Position numbers and translations under genes: made by a program | Shown: positions 56,162-64,000 of the stretch, one piece after another | Layout: every line of letters begins with the position of its first letter | Position numbering within the stretch: position 1 is the stretch's first letter | The notes under the pieces: model-generated | Seen by the model: only the letters and a program-made list of their open reading frames with translations | The model's database searches: none | Told to the model about the DNA's origin: nothing | From: Comamonadaceae bacterium | Lineage (GTDB): Bacteria > Pseudomonadota > Gammaproteobacteria > Burkholderiales > Burkholderiaceae_C | Length of the DNA stretch: 64,000 nt | NCBI GenBank assembly: GCA_027488255.1 | Contig: JAIYBZ010000035.1 | Coordinates: 1-64,000 of the forward strand | Direction: 5' to 3'

Positions 56162-57632
56162 GATCGGCCCCGCCGCAGGGTTGTGGTTGTTGGCTTTGAT
56201 CGCGCTGTCCGGCGTGATTTTTGAAGTGGTGCAGACCCAAGGGGCCACGTGGTCCGTGCTCACCCTGATTTTCACGGTGTTGGTGTTGGTCATGGCCCTG
56301 CGGGGTTTGAGCACTGAAAACAAGTTGCTCAAGCGCATGGACGAAGTCTTGGAAGGCGCCAGCAAAGGCATTTTAGAGCCCCGCATCAACGGCATCCCCG
56401 AGTCGGGCCGTTTGGTCAATTGCGCTTACCGCACCAACGAAGTGTTGGACCAGGTGGAAGCCGTTTTCCGCGAGTCGCTGACGGTGATCAGCCGCATGGG
56501 CGAAGGCCACTTTGGCCGCCAACCGCAGACCGCTGGCCTGCGCGGTTTGTACCCGCAAGTGCTGATCAAGATTGCCGATGCGCAAGAAAAAGTGGCCACC
56601 ACCGTGGGCAACTTGAGCCAGCTGATGGTGGCCTTGGCGAATGGCGATTTCACCCTGCGTTTCTCGGCCAATGGCGAGAAAGGCCAGTACCGCGAGATTT
56701 TGGTCAATGCCCAGCAAGCCACCGAATCGCTCGACTTGTTGCTGAGCGACGTGGTCAAGGTGATGGACGCCGTGGCGCGCGGCGACTTGAGCCGCCGGGT
56801 GCACGCCGATGGCCGTGGCAGCCTTGAAAAACTCAAGGGCGACATCAACCGCTCGCTCGATTCCTTGGCCACTTCGATGGGCAGCATCGGCGAGAACGCG
56901 CAGCAAGTGGCCGGCGCCGCCAGTGACACCTCGACCGCCATTGGCCAGTTGGCCGACGGCGCGCAAAGCCAGACCCAATACATTGGCCAAATGGTCACCG
57001 CGATTCGCCAGACCGTCAGTGCGGTCAGCGATATTTCCAGCAGCACCGACTCGGCCAGCCGTCAGGCGCAAGAGTCGGCCGCCATCGTGCGCGATGGCCA
57101 AAGCAAGATGGCTTTGATGGTGGATGTGGTGAACGGCATCGCCAGCAGCTCGGAAAAGATCAACAAGATCACCGACGTGATCGAGAAGATTGCCAACAAG
57201 ACCAACCTCTTGTCGCTGAATGCCGCCATCGAGGCGGCGCGTGCCGGCGAGCACGGCAAAGGCTTTGCCGTGGTGGCGGACGAGGTGGGCAAGTTGGCCG
57301 CCAGCAGCGCGGACAGCACCAAAGAAATCACCCAGCTGATTCAGTTGGCGGTGGCCCAAGCCAAGCAGGCTGTGGTGGCGGTGCAAGAGGTCAGCATGGA
57401 CATGGAGCGCATCGTCAAGAGCTCGACCCAAACCGACGGCATGTTGCAACGCATTTCGGCTGCGGTCGAAGAGCAGACCAGCATGATGCAAGAGATCAAC
57501 AGCAACGTTCAAAGCCTGGACCAAATCGCCCACAGCAACTCGGCTGCTTCTGAAGAGCTGGCGGCCAGCATGATTGAATTGTCCCGCGTGGCCGATTCGA
57601 CGCGAGTTGAAATCAACAAGTTCAAGATCTGA
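56127..57632 (+). CDS. Chemoreceptor lacking a periplasmic sensor domain (CetA-like)
   Basis: A 501-residue receptor. Two hydrophobic segments (about 11-35 and 40-61) are joined by only a few residues, so there is no periplasmic ligand domain. A HAMP-like region and a long helical section follow, then the signalling hairpin with [20 protein letters not shown] near residue 350. It ends VEINKFKI, without a CheR tether. The start overlaps the PAS gene by 35 nt, so input most likely comes from that PAS protein. Confidence 0.93.
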   Translation: MKNSFFSFSRLEIGPAAGLWLLALIALSGVIFEVVQTQGATWSVLTLIFTVLVLVMALRGLSTENKLLKRMDEVLEGASKGILEPRINGIPESGRLVNCAYRTNEVLDQVEAVFRESLTVISRMGEGHFGRQPQTAGLRGLYPQVLIKIADAQEKVATTVGNLSQLMVALANGDFTLRFSANGEKGQYREILVNAQQATESLDLLLSDVVKVMDAVARGDLSRRVHADGRGSLEKLKGDINRSLDSLATSMGSIGENAQQVAGAASDTSTAIGQLADGAQSQTQYIGQMVTAIRQTVSAVSDISSSTDSASRQAQESAAIVRDGQSKMALMVDVVNGIASSSEKINKITDVIEKIANKTNLLSLNAAIEAARAGEHGKGFAVVADEVGKLAASSADSTKEITQLIQLAVAQAKQAVVAVQEVSMDMERIVKSSTQTDGMLQRISAAVEEQTSMMQEINSNVQSLDQIAHSNSAASEELAASMIELSRVADSTRVEINKFKI

Positions 57633-57652
57633 ACACGAACCGGACAGGAACG

Positions 57653-59041
57653 ATGGAGCTCGTACTTTTTGAAATCGGCCAAGGGCGTTTTGCCCTGAGG
57701 GCGGCTGCGGTGAGCAAGGTGCTAGACGCTTTGCCCATCACGCCCTTGCCCTATGCCCCCCGCGATGTCGAGGGTCTGATCAATGTGGCGGGTTCCGTAT
57801 TGCTCAAAGTCGACTTGGCTTTGCGTCTGGGTTTGCCCGCACGCAGCACCGACCCCGAAGGCAATTTGCTGGTCATCATGACCGGTGCCGAATCGGTCGG
57901 CATGCAGGTGGACCGCGTCTTCAACAAGGTCACCTTGGACGACAGCGACATTCATTTCCACCAAGGCGATGACCGTCAGGCCATGATCATTGGCGAGTTC
58001 ACGCTGCAAGAGCAAATGATCTTGTTGGTGAACGAAAAAGCCTTGGGCTTGCAAGACATGCAACCCGAGGGCGTGCCCGAAGGGGGCGGCGGACTGATTG
58101 GCTCGGTGGCCGATTTGACGCAAGCCCAAATCGACGAAGCCGTGCTGTCTGACATGCCCACAGTCTCGGTGCTGGACGGTGGCGAGACCTACGCTTTGCA
58201 CATGCAAAACGTGCAAGAAATTGTCGAAACCATGCCCCTCACAGCCTTGCCCGGCGCAGGCCCCGAGGTGATGGGCTTGATGCAGCTGCGCGGACAGGCT
58301 TTGATGGTCTTGTCTTTGGCGCGCTTGTTGGGCCGCCCCAGCGTGGCCTCACCCAAGTTTGTCTTGGTGGTGGGCGTGGAGGGCACCCGAGTGGGCCTGT
58401 CGGTGACCGACATTGTGGGCATCGAGCGTTACTCGAAAGAAGATTTACAACCGGTCTCCGGGGGCGACAGCCAACTCGAGGGCTATTTGCCCGGCACCCA
58501 AGAGCGCGAGGGCCGCATGACCGGCCTGATTGCCTTGGACGGCTTGGTGCCCGAAGAGGGCTTGGCGCTCTACCGCCGGTATTTGATTACGGAAAGTGCA
58601 CAAATGGCAGACACCCAAGACAAAGGCCTCAGAACCGTGCGGCGCTTGTTGGGCTTCCGTTTGGGGCATGAGCGTTGTGCGCTCGATTTGTCGATGATTG
58701 ACCGCGTGGAAGAGTACACCGCCGGCATCGACCTGCCCGAGGGCGACGAGAGTTTGACCGGTGTGATTCAGATCAAGGGCGAGATTGCGCCCATTTTGGA
58801 TTTGCGCTCGATTCTCTCGATCACGCCGCTCGAAACCTCATCGTATGTGGTGGTTCGTGTGGACGGTGCCCCGTGGGCCCTGATCGTCGACAAGATTGAC
58901 CGCGTGATTGAAATTCCTGAAAAAGACATCACCCCCGTTCGCACCCAACAAAGTGATTACCTCACCGAAGTGGGTCGATTGGATGGCGAGTTGATTTCCT
59001 TGCTTTCCCTTGAGCCACTCGCCAGCAGCGCACGCGCATAA
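57653..59041 (+). CDS. Protein with three CheW-like domains
   Basis: A 462-residue soluble protein. Three CheW folds can be laid out at about 1-130, 160-310 and 325-455. Their repeating pattern is FxxGxxxFAL/YAL/CAL, then VEG/MG/TG with a hydrophobic run (LINVAGSVLLKVDLALRLGL, LMQLRGQALMVLSLARLLG, VIQIKGEIAPILDLRSIL). A normal CheW has one domain. It lies between the split receptor and cheR, the place expected for the array coupling protein, and it is the only CheW seen in this window. Confidence 0.9.
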   Translation: MELVLFEIGQGRFALRAAAVSKVLDALPITPLPYAPRDVEGLINVAGSVLLKVDLALRLGLPARSTDPEGNLLVIMTGAESVGMQVDRVFNKVTLDDSDIHFHQGDDRQAMIIGEFTLQEQMILLVNEKALGLQDMQPEGVPEGGGGLIGSVADLTQAQIDEAVLSDMPTVSVLDGGETYALHMQNVQEIVETMPLTALPGAGPEVMGLMQLRGQALMVLSLARLLGRPSVASPKFVLVVGVEGTRVGLSVTDIVGIERYSKEDLQPVSGGDSQLEGYLPGTQEREGRMTGLIALDGLVPEEGLALYRRYLITESAQMADTQDKGLRTVRRLLGFRLGHERCALDLSMIDRVEEYTAGIDLPEGDESLTGVIQIKGEIAPILDLRSILSITPLETSSYVVVRVDGAPWALIVDKIDRVIEIPEKDITPVRTQQSDYLTEVGRLDGELISLLSLEPLASSARA

Positions 59042-59053
59042 CCAGGAGCTCCA

Positions 59054-60115
59054 TTGTCCAAAGACAACGTCAAAGATTTGATCACGCAAATGAAGGCGGC
59101 GGTCAAGAGTGCGCAAAACACTCAAGCGTCGCAAACGTCGCCACGTCCATCTGCCGCCCCTGCGGCACGCACCCCTGCGGCTGCGCCTGCGGGCGCGTCA
59201 TCGGCGGCCGAGGGCGCTGATTCGCCCGCCGTGTTGGCCCTGATCAACGAGCTCATGACCGGCGTGGAAACGCGCTTTGGCATCAAGCCCGGCTCGCTGG
59301 TCGAGCGCAAGTTGGTGCGCATTTTGAAAGACATGCCCATCGCCATCTTGCGCGACTGGATTTCCAGCATGAACAGTTGCTCTTCCGAACACTCGGAGTG
59401 GCAATCGTTGGTGGAAAACTTGACGGTGCACGAAACTTACTTTTGCCGCGACCCCGACCTGATGGGCATGCTGGCCGATGAAATTTTGCCTGGACTGATC
59501 GCCTCGCGCGAAAGCCACCAACAGCTGCAAGTGTGGTCGGCCGCCAGCTCCACCGGCGAAGAGGTCTATGACTTGGCCTACACCTGCATGCGCGGTTTGC
59601 ACAAAGCCGGTAAAGCCCGCCAATACGATGGCAACAAACTCGCGCCCGACCGCGGTTGGTCTTTGTATGTGTTGGGCACCGACATCTCGAACCAAGCGTT
59701 GCGTACCGCGCGTGAAGCGGTGTACGGCGATTTGGGCATGGGCTCTTTCCGCAACTTGCCCGACACCTGGAAGGGCATGTTCGAAGAGGTCACCATTCCG
59801 CCGGCCAACGCCATGGCGGGGGTCAACTACTTCAAGATTCGCGAGTGGGTGCGCCAATGCACCCGCTTTGAGCGCTTTAACCTCATGAACAGCCGTCCGC
59901 CCGTGCAACGCATGGACTTGGTGTTCTGCCGCAACGTCTTGATTTATTTTGAAGACGCGGTGAAGCGTGCGGTGCAAATCATGTTGGCCCGCTCTATGTC
60001 GCAAGGCGGCGTATTGGTCATGGGCGCCTCGGTGCAAATGTTGGCCCCCGAGTATTTCGAGTCCCGTTTGGGCAAAGGCGGGCCTTGGTACATCCGCAAT
60101 GGGGTCCCCGTATGA
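59054..60115 (+). CDS. cheR: Chemotaxis methyltransferase CheR
   Basis: A 353-residue SAM-dependent enzyme that methylates glutamates on receptors. An Ala/Pro-rich N-terminal stretch (about 20-60) precedes the CheR core: TVHETYFCRDPDLM, VWSAASSTGEEVYDLA (SAM site) and LVFCRNVLIYFE. The start is TTG at 59054, supported by AGGAG 5 nt upstream and 12 nt after the previous stop. It overlaps cheB as ATGA. None of the four receptors in the window has the C-terminal CheR tether. Confidence 0.94.
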   Translation: MSKDNVKDLITQMKAAVKSAQNTQASQTSPRPSAAPAARTPAAAPAGASSAAEGADSPAVLALINELMTGVETRFGIKPGSLVERKLVRILKDMPIAILRDWISSMNSCSSEHSEWQSLVENLTVHETYFCRDPDLMGMLADEILPGLIASRESHQQLQVWSAASSTGEEVYDLAYTCMRGLHKAGKARQYDGNKLAPDRGWSLYVLGTDISNQALRTAREAVYGDLGMGSFRNLPDTWKGMFEEVTIPPANAMAGVNYFKIREWVRQCTRFERFNLMNSRPPVQRMDLVFCRNVLIYFEDAVKRAVQIMLARSMSQGGVLVMGASVQMLAPEYFESRLGKGGPWYIRNGVPV

Positions 60116-61209
60116 TCCGTTTGCTGATTTCGGATGACTCTGCGTTCATGCGCATCGCCATCAAAAAGATGGTGGAGAGTGATCCTGAGATTGAAGTCGT
60201 CGGTGAAGCCAAGACGGGGCAGATGTGCGTCCAGATGGCCGAGCAGCTGAAGCCCGATGTGATCACCATGGACGTGGAAATGCCCGTCATGGATGGCCTC
60301 GAAGCGACGCGCCAAATCATGGCCCGTTGCCCGTGCCCGATCATCATGCTGAGCAGCTTGACCGAGCGCAACTCGGTCACCACCATCAAGGCGCTCGAGC
60401 TGGGCGCGGTGGACTTCATCGCCAAAAAGTCTTCTTTTGTGCAGCTCGACATCGTGAAAATCGGTGGCGAGTTGGTCGACAAACTCAAGTACTGGGCCAA
60501 AAAGCGTTCGCGCTTGAGCCTGATGCAGACCCGCACCGTCAACTTCGCGCCCAAGGTGGACACGCAATTGCCGGTGCACCTGCGCCGCGTGGACGCGTCT
60601 GCGCCGCCCGGTTTGGTGGTGTTGGGCATTTCCACCGGTGGCCCGGCCACCTTGCCGATCATGTTGAAAGCCATGGGCCGACTCTCGTGCCCGATGGTCG
60701 TGGCGCAGCACATGCCGCCGATGTTCACCAGTGGTTTTGCGTCGCACTTGCGCGCCGAGACTGGGCTGGAAGTGGTCGAGAGCAAAGACGGCATGGAACT
60801 CTTGCCCGGCATGGTCGTGATTGCCAAAGGCGGTACCGATGTGGTCATCCGCGAGCCCTTCCCGGGCAAGCTCATGGTCTACGAAAAAACCGATCCCGAA
60901 GCCGCCATTCACCCCAACGCCGATGTGTTGTTCCGCTCAGCCGCTGGTGTCTCTTGCCCGGTGGCCGCGGTCATCATGACCGGCATGGGCAGCGATGGCG
61001 CCAAAGGCGGCAAAGACCTGGTGTCGCGCAAAGCGGCGCATGTGTTTGCCCAAGAACCCAGCACCTGCATCGTGGACGGCATGCCGGCCTCGGCCATCGA
61101 CGCGGGCATCGCTTCGGCGGTGCTGTCGCCGCAAGACATTGGCGCTAAATTGGCCCGCATGGCCGGTCAGCGCGAACCCCTGAATCTCAAAACTCCCACT
61201 CTTTCCTGA
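60112..61209 (+). CDS. cheB: Protein-glutamate methylesterase CheB
   Basis: A 365-residue CheB. The receiver has D54 in MDVEMPVMDG and ends near ALELGAVDFIAKKS. The methylesterase domain has the catalytic triad S174 (GISTGGP), H200 (AQHMPP) and D295 (GMGSDGAKGG). It removes methyl or amide groups from receptors when phosphorylated by CheA. The ATG overlaps the cheR stop, so the two are translationally coupled. Confidence 0.95.
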   Translation: MIRLLISDDSAFMRIAIKKMVESDPEIEVVGEAKTGQMCVQMAEQLKPDVITMDVEMPVMDGLEATRQIMARCPCPIIMLSSLTERNSVTTIKALELGAVDFIAKKSSFVQLDIVKIGGELVDKLKYWAKKRSRLSLMQTRTVNFAPKVDTQLPVHLRRVDASAPPGLVVLGISTGGPATLPIMLKAMGRLSCPMVVAQHMPPMFTSGFASHLRAETGLEVVESKDGMELLPGMVVIAKGGTDVVIREPFPGKLMVYEKTDPEAAIHPNADVLFRSAAGVSCPVAAVIMTGMGSDGAKGGKDLVSRKAAHVFAQEPSTCIVDGMPASAIDAGIASAVLSPQDIGAKLARMAGQREPLNLKTPTLS

Positions 61210-61223
61210 ATAGAGACCTCACC

Positions 61224-61628
61224 ATGACGAAAAAAAATATCCTGATTGTTGACGATTCGTTTGTCATGCGAGCCCTGTTGCGGGGCATCGTGACCTCGGA
61301 CCCCGACTTGGCCGTGTGCGGCGAAGCCACCAATGGTTTAGAAGCCCTGCAAAACATCAAGGAAATGAACCCCGACTTGGTGTTGCTGGACATTGAGATG
61401 CCTCACATGGACGGCATTGAGTGCCTGAAGCGCCTGCGCTTGATGAGCAAAGTGCCGGTGATCATCGTTTCGTCGGTGGCCCAAGCGGGCTCGCCCCAAG
61501 CTTTGGACGCCCGCAAGTTCGGCGCGGCCGAAGTGATTGCCAAACCCTCTGGTGCCATGAGCCTGGACTTGAACGCCAAAAAAGGCCACGAAATCGTGAC
61601 CGCATCGCGCAAAGTCTTGGGCCTGTGA
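61224..61628 (+). CDS. Lone receiver domain resembling the CheB receiver
   Basis: A 134-residue response regulator. The phosphoacceptor is D56 in LLDIEMPHMDG. The body (GEATNGLEALQNIKEMNPD and KFGAAEVIAKPSGAMS) looks like the N-terminal receiver and linker of CheB, not like motor-binding CheY. It follows cheB by 14 nt and precedes cheA. It may be a phosphate sink or a diffusible output. Confidence 0.9.
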   Translation: MTKKNILIVDDSFVMRALLRGIVTSDPDLAVCGEATNGLEALQNIKEMNPDLVLLDIEMPHMDGIECLKRLRLMSKVPVIIVSSVAQAGSPQALDARKFGAAEVIAKPSGAMSLDLNAKKGHEIVTASRKVLGL

Positions 61629-61663
61629 GATGACCTTTAATTCAGCGCTTCGAGAGGTGACCG

Positions 61664-64000
61664 ATGTCTGATGATTTTCTGGAAACGATATGGGTTCAGT
61701 ATGCGGTCGAGACCGAAGAGCACATCGAGAGCATCGAGTCCTTGCTGGTCAAGGCCGATGCCGAAGAGCTGAACGCTGAAGAAATTTCGGGCCTGTTCCG
61801 GGCCTTCCACTCGCTCAAGGGTTTGAGCCGGGTGATGGAGTTGACGGCGCTGGAGGCCATTGCGCACCGCGCGGAAGATTTGTTGGGCTTGGTGCGTGAG
61901 GGGCAAACCTCACTCGACAAAACCACGGTGGACGTGTTGCTGCGCGGCTTGGATGCCATCAAGGTGTTGCGCGATTTGGCCGTGTCCCAGCGCTCAGACG
62001 GTGACAAGCCCGAAGAGCTGTTGAAAGAGTTGGAGCGGGCTTACCGCAAAGTGACGAGTGGCGGTGAAGAGCCGGCGGCCGAAGCTGCAGCGCCGGCCCC
62101 AAGTGCCTCTGCTGCCTCTGCATCCACTGCCGCCGCACCCAGTGCCGCCGCATCGGGGGACGTACCCGCTGCTGCAGAGGCCGCCCCCAAAGCGCCTGCG
62201 GCCAAGCCGTCTGAAACCAGCGACAAAGAATCGGTGTTCTTGCGTTTGGTCAAGCACGGCCTGCCGGTGCTGGAGCAATTGGCGACCTCGATCGCCTCGA
62301 AGCAAGAACCCGCCCAAATTTTGAGCGTGGCCAACGACATCCGTGGCCCCTTGGGCTGGATGCTCAAAGCCTCGGCCAAGCAAGGCTACGCAGGCTTGAA
62401 CACCCGCATCGAAGACATCTTGGCCGCCTTGCCCACCACCGAAGAAGTCTCGGCCAAAGATGGCGAGCACGTGGTGGATGTGATCGTGGCGTTTTTGAGC
62501 GATTTGCGCACCCTGAGCGAGACTTCTGGCTCGGACTTGGGCGGCGAATCTTTGGCCCAAGTGCTGGCCCGCACGCTGAAAGAAAACCTGAATCACCTGC
62601 TGATTCAGATCAACGCCAACTTGGACCTGCTGCAATCGGGTGAGGGCAGCATTGACGAGGTTTTAGCCGACCAAATTTCACAAGAGTTCTCGCGTGTGCA
62701 GGGCTACTTGTCTTCGCTGTACCCCAATATGCACAGCGAAGTGCCGCTGTTATTGATGGACGCTTATGCCCGTGCCTCGCGCAGCCAGATGGGCATTTAC
62801 GACGAGGTGATTGCGGTCACCCGTGACGGCGTGCAGTTCATTCAGAACCTGACCGCCAGCACGAAAAAAGACCCGATCAAGCAAGACAGTGCCTTGAAGA
62901 GCACACAAGAACAACTGATTCAGCGCATGCGCGACTACCTGTGGTCGCACGACAGCGCGGGCGCGGCGCCAGTGGATGCGATCAAGGCCTTTGTGGCCTC
63001 GATGAACATTCCACACGAATTGGCCGAGTTGTTGTCGCCCGACAATATGCGCGAGCTGATGGAGCTGATCCAAGACGGCGCCAACGCCTTTGTGATCATG
63101 GCCCACTTGGAATCGTCCGAGAAAGTGGCCACCGATTTTCTGAGTTGGGTGCATGGCGATGGCCGTGTCATCACCAACCGCACGGTGTTTGTCGACACCG
63201 CCAGCTGGTACGAGATGCTCTACATCTCGAAGGCCGAGCGCGGCACCATCCAGTCTGAGTTGGAAGCCATTGACGCTGGCCACGGCCTGATTCGCCTGAT
63301 GGGCCAGCTGGGCAAAGACTACAAACCGCAACCCATTGCGCCCGTGACGGCCACTCCCGAGTCCACGGCGGTGGTGGCTGCGGCTGCGGTGTCGGCCAAG
63401 GCCCAAGCCTCGGCGGCCAAAGCCCCCGCCGCAGCGCCTGCTGCCGCACCTGCTGCGGCTCCTGCTTCTGCATCGGCAGCTGCCTCCAGCACAGCCGCTG
63501 CTCCAGCGGCCGAAGCGTCGGCCCCCGCCGCCGCACCGCGTGCCGCTGCGCCCAAGCCAGCTGCTGCGGCTGCCCCCGCAGCGCCCAGCTCGAACGTGAT
63601 TCGGGTGCCGGGCGAAATGCTCGACCAGTTCATGAACCAGATCGGTGAAATGGTGCTGGTGCGCGGCCAATTGGCGCACATCATTTCTGACCACCGGGTG
63701 CGTGATTTGGCCACCCAGCTGCGCCGCGACAGCGATGCCGTGACCAGTGGCGAGGGCAGCAGCACCGCCGACCTGTTGAAGCTGGTCGAGTTGGTGGAAG
63801 ACCAAGCCCGCCGTTTGCAAGAGACCGATGCCTTGATTCAAGGCGCCTTGTCGCGCCTGCAAGACAGCGTGATGGGTCTGCGCGTGGTGCCGGTCGAGTT
63901 GGTGTTCAAGCGTTTCCCGCGCATGGTGCGCGATTTGGCGCAAGCGCAAGGCAAGCAAATCCGTTTGGAGTTGCTGGGCCAAGAGGTCAAGATCGACAAG
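61664..64000 (+). CDS. cheA: Chemotaxis histidine kinase CheA (partial, 3' end beyond window)
   Basis: The first 779 codons are present. The Hpt domain has its phosphoacceptor at H49 in FRAFHSLKG. An Ala/Pro-rich linker follows (about 130-185). A second helical unit (about 187-350) resembles an Hpt fold, but the region DIRGPLGWMLKASAKQG has no histidine at the expected place. A longer linker, extremely rich in Ala (about 560-645), leads to the P3 dimerisation helices (QIGEMVLVRGQLAH). The P4 kinase domain begins (LRVVPVELVFKRFPRM) and is cut at the window edge. GAGAGGTG precedes the ATG. It closes the cheR-cheB-receiver run. Confidence 0.94.
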   Translation, partial: MSDDFLETIWVQYAVETEEHIESIESLLVKADAEELNAEEISGLFRAFHSLKGLSRVMELTALEAIAHRAEDLLGLVREGQTSLDKTTVDVLLRGLDAIKVLRDLAVSQRSDGDKPEELLKELERAYRKVTSGGEEPAAEAAAPAPSASAASASTAAAPSAAASGDVPAAAEAAPKAPAAKPSETSDKESVFLRLVKHGLPVLEQLATSIASKQEPAQILSVANDIRGPLGWMLKASAKQGYAGLNTRIEDILAALPTTEEVSAKDGEHVVDVIVAFLSDLRTLSETSGSDLGGESLAQVLARTLKENLNHLLIQINANLDLLQSGEGSIDEVLADQISQEFSRVQGYLSSLYPNMHSEVPLLLMDAYARASRSQMGIYDEVIAVTRDGVQFIQNLTASTKKDPIKQDSALKSTQEQLIQRMRDYLWSHDSAGAAPVDAIKAFVASMNIPHELAELLSPDNMRELMELIQDGANAFVIMAHLESSEKVATDFLSWVHGDGRVITNRTVFVDTASWYEMLYISKAERGTIQSELEAIDAGHGLIRLMGQLGKDYKPQPIAPVTATPESTAVVAAAAVSAKAQASAAKAPAAAPAAAPAAAPASASAAASSTAAAPAAEASAPAAAPRAAAPKPAAAAAPAAPSSNVIRVPGEMLDQFMNQIGEMVLVRGQLAHIISDHRVRDLATQLRRDSDAVTSGEGSSTADLLKLVELVEDQARRLQETDALIQGALSRLQDSVMGLRVVPVELVFKRFPRMVRDLAQAQGKQIRLELLGQEVKIDK

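Overview
The window is high-GC DNA with the gene content and operon style of a betaproteobacterium of the Burkholderiales, most like the Comamonadaceae. This is inferred from gene content (DUF934 next to cysI, a type-2 ferredoxin-NADP reductase, a Liv-type aromatic-acid transporter, a NahR-like regulator), not from a database search. Both ends are cut. The left end is a heptanucleotide tandem array in front of a sugar dehydratase gene. The right end lies inside cheA.

Region 1 (1-26.7 kb) is mostly housekeeping and nutrient metabolism. It holds a membrane-bound NDP-sugar dehydratase for surface polysaccharide, tRNA-Asn, and a TPP-riboswitch-controlled thiamine salvage operon (thiM-thiE-thiD-cytX). 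Next come a ferredoxin-NADP reductase and an assimilatory sulfate reduction operon (cysI-DUF934-cysH-cysD-cysN-fdxA) read leftwards. CysI has no CysJ flavoprotein partner here, so the nearby ferredoxin and ferredoxin reductase are plausible electron donors. Then follow an orphan ABC substrate-binding protein, a GltB-like FMN protein, a stand-alone MnmC-type FAD oxidase, yggX, fpr, dsbB, argA, hrpA (with a REP-like palindrome inserted in frame) and a D-Ala-D-Ala carboxypeptidase.

Region 2 (26.7-37.8 kb) is aromatic catabolism. It carries a CoA-transferase, divergent pobA/pobR for 4-hydroxybenzoate, and a seven-gene leftward operon: Rieske oxygenase alpha, beta and ferredoxin, then livH-livM-livG-livF. 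A divergent NahR-like LysR regulator and a separate substrate-binding protein flank the operon. The set suggests uptake and ring hydroxylation of an aromatic acid such as salicylate or anthranilate.

Region 3 (37.9-64 kb) is one large signal-transduction island. It contains three paralogous receptors with periplasmic sensor domains, a free periplasmic Cache protein, and two stand-alone Aer-type PAS proteins. One PAS gene overlaps the gene of a fourth receptor that has no sensor domain, a CetB/CetA-like split receptor. The island also has a cyclic-nucleotide-binding protein, an acidic repeat protein of unknown function, a GGDEF-EAL protein, a very large multi-PAS histidine kinase, a CheY-like protein, a receiver-adenylate cyclase fusion, a triple-CheW protein, cheR, cheB, a CheB-like lone receiver and cheA. 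No flagellar or pilus genes are visible. The receiver-cyclase inside the che operon, with a cNMP-binding protein nearby, suggests that this chemosensory pathway may control cAMP rather than, or as well as, a motor. This is the most interesting system in the window.
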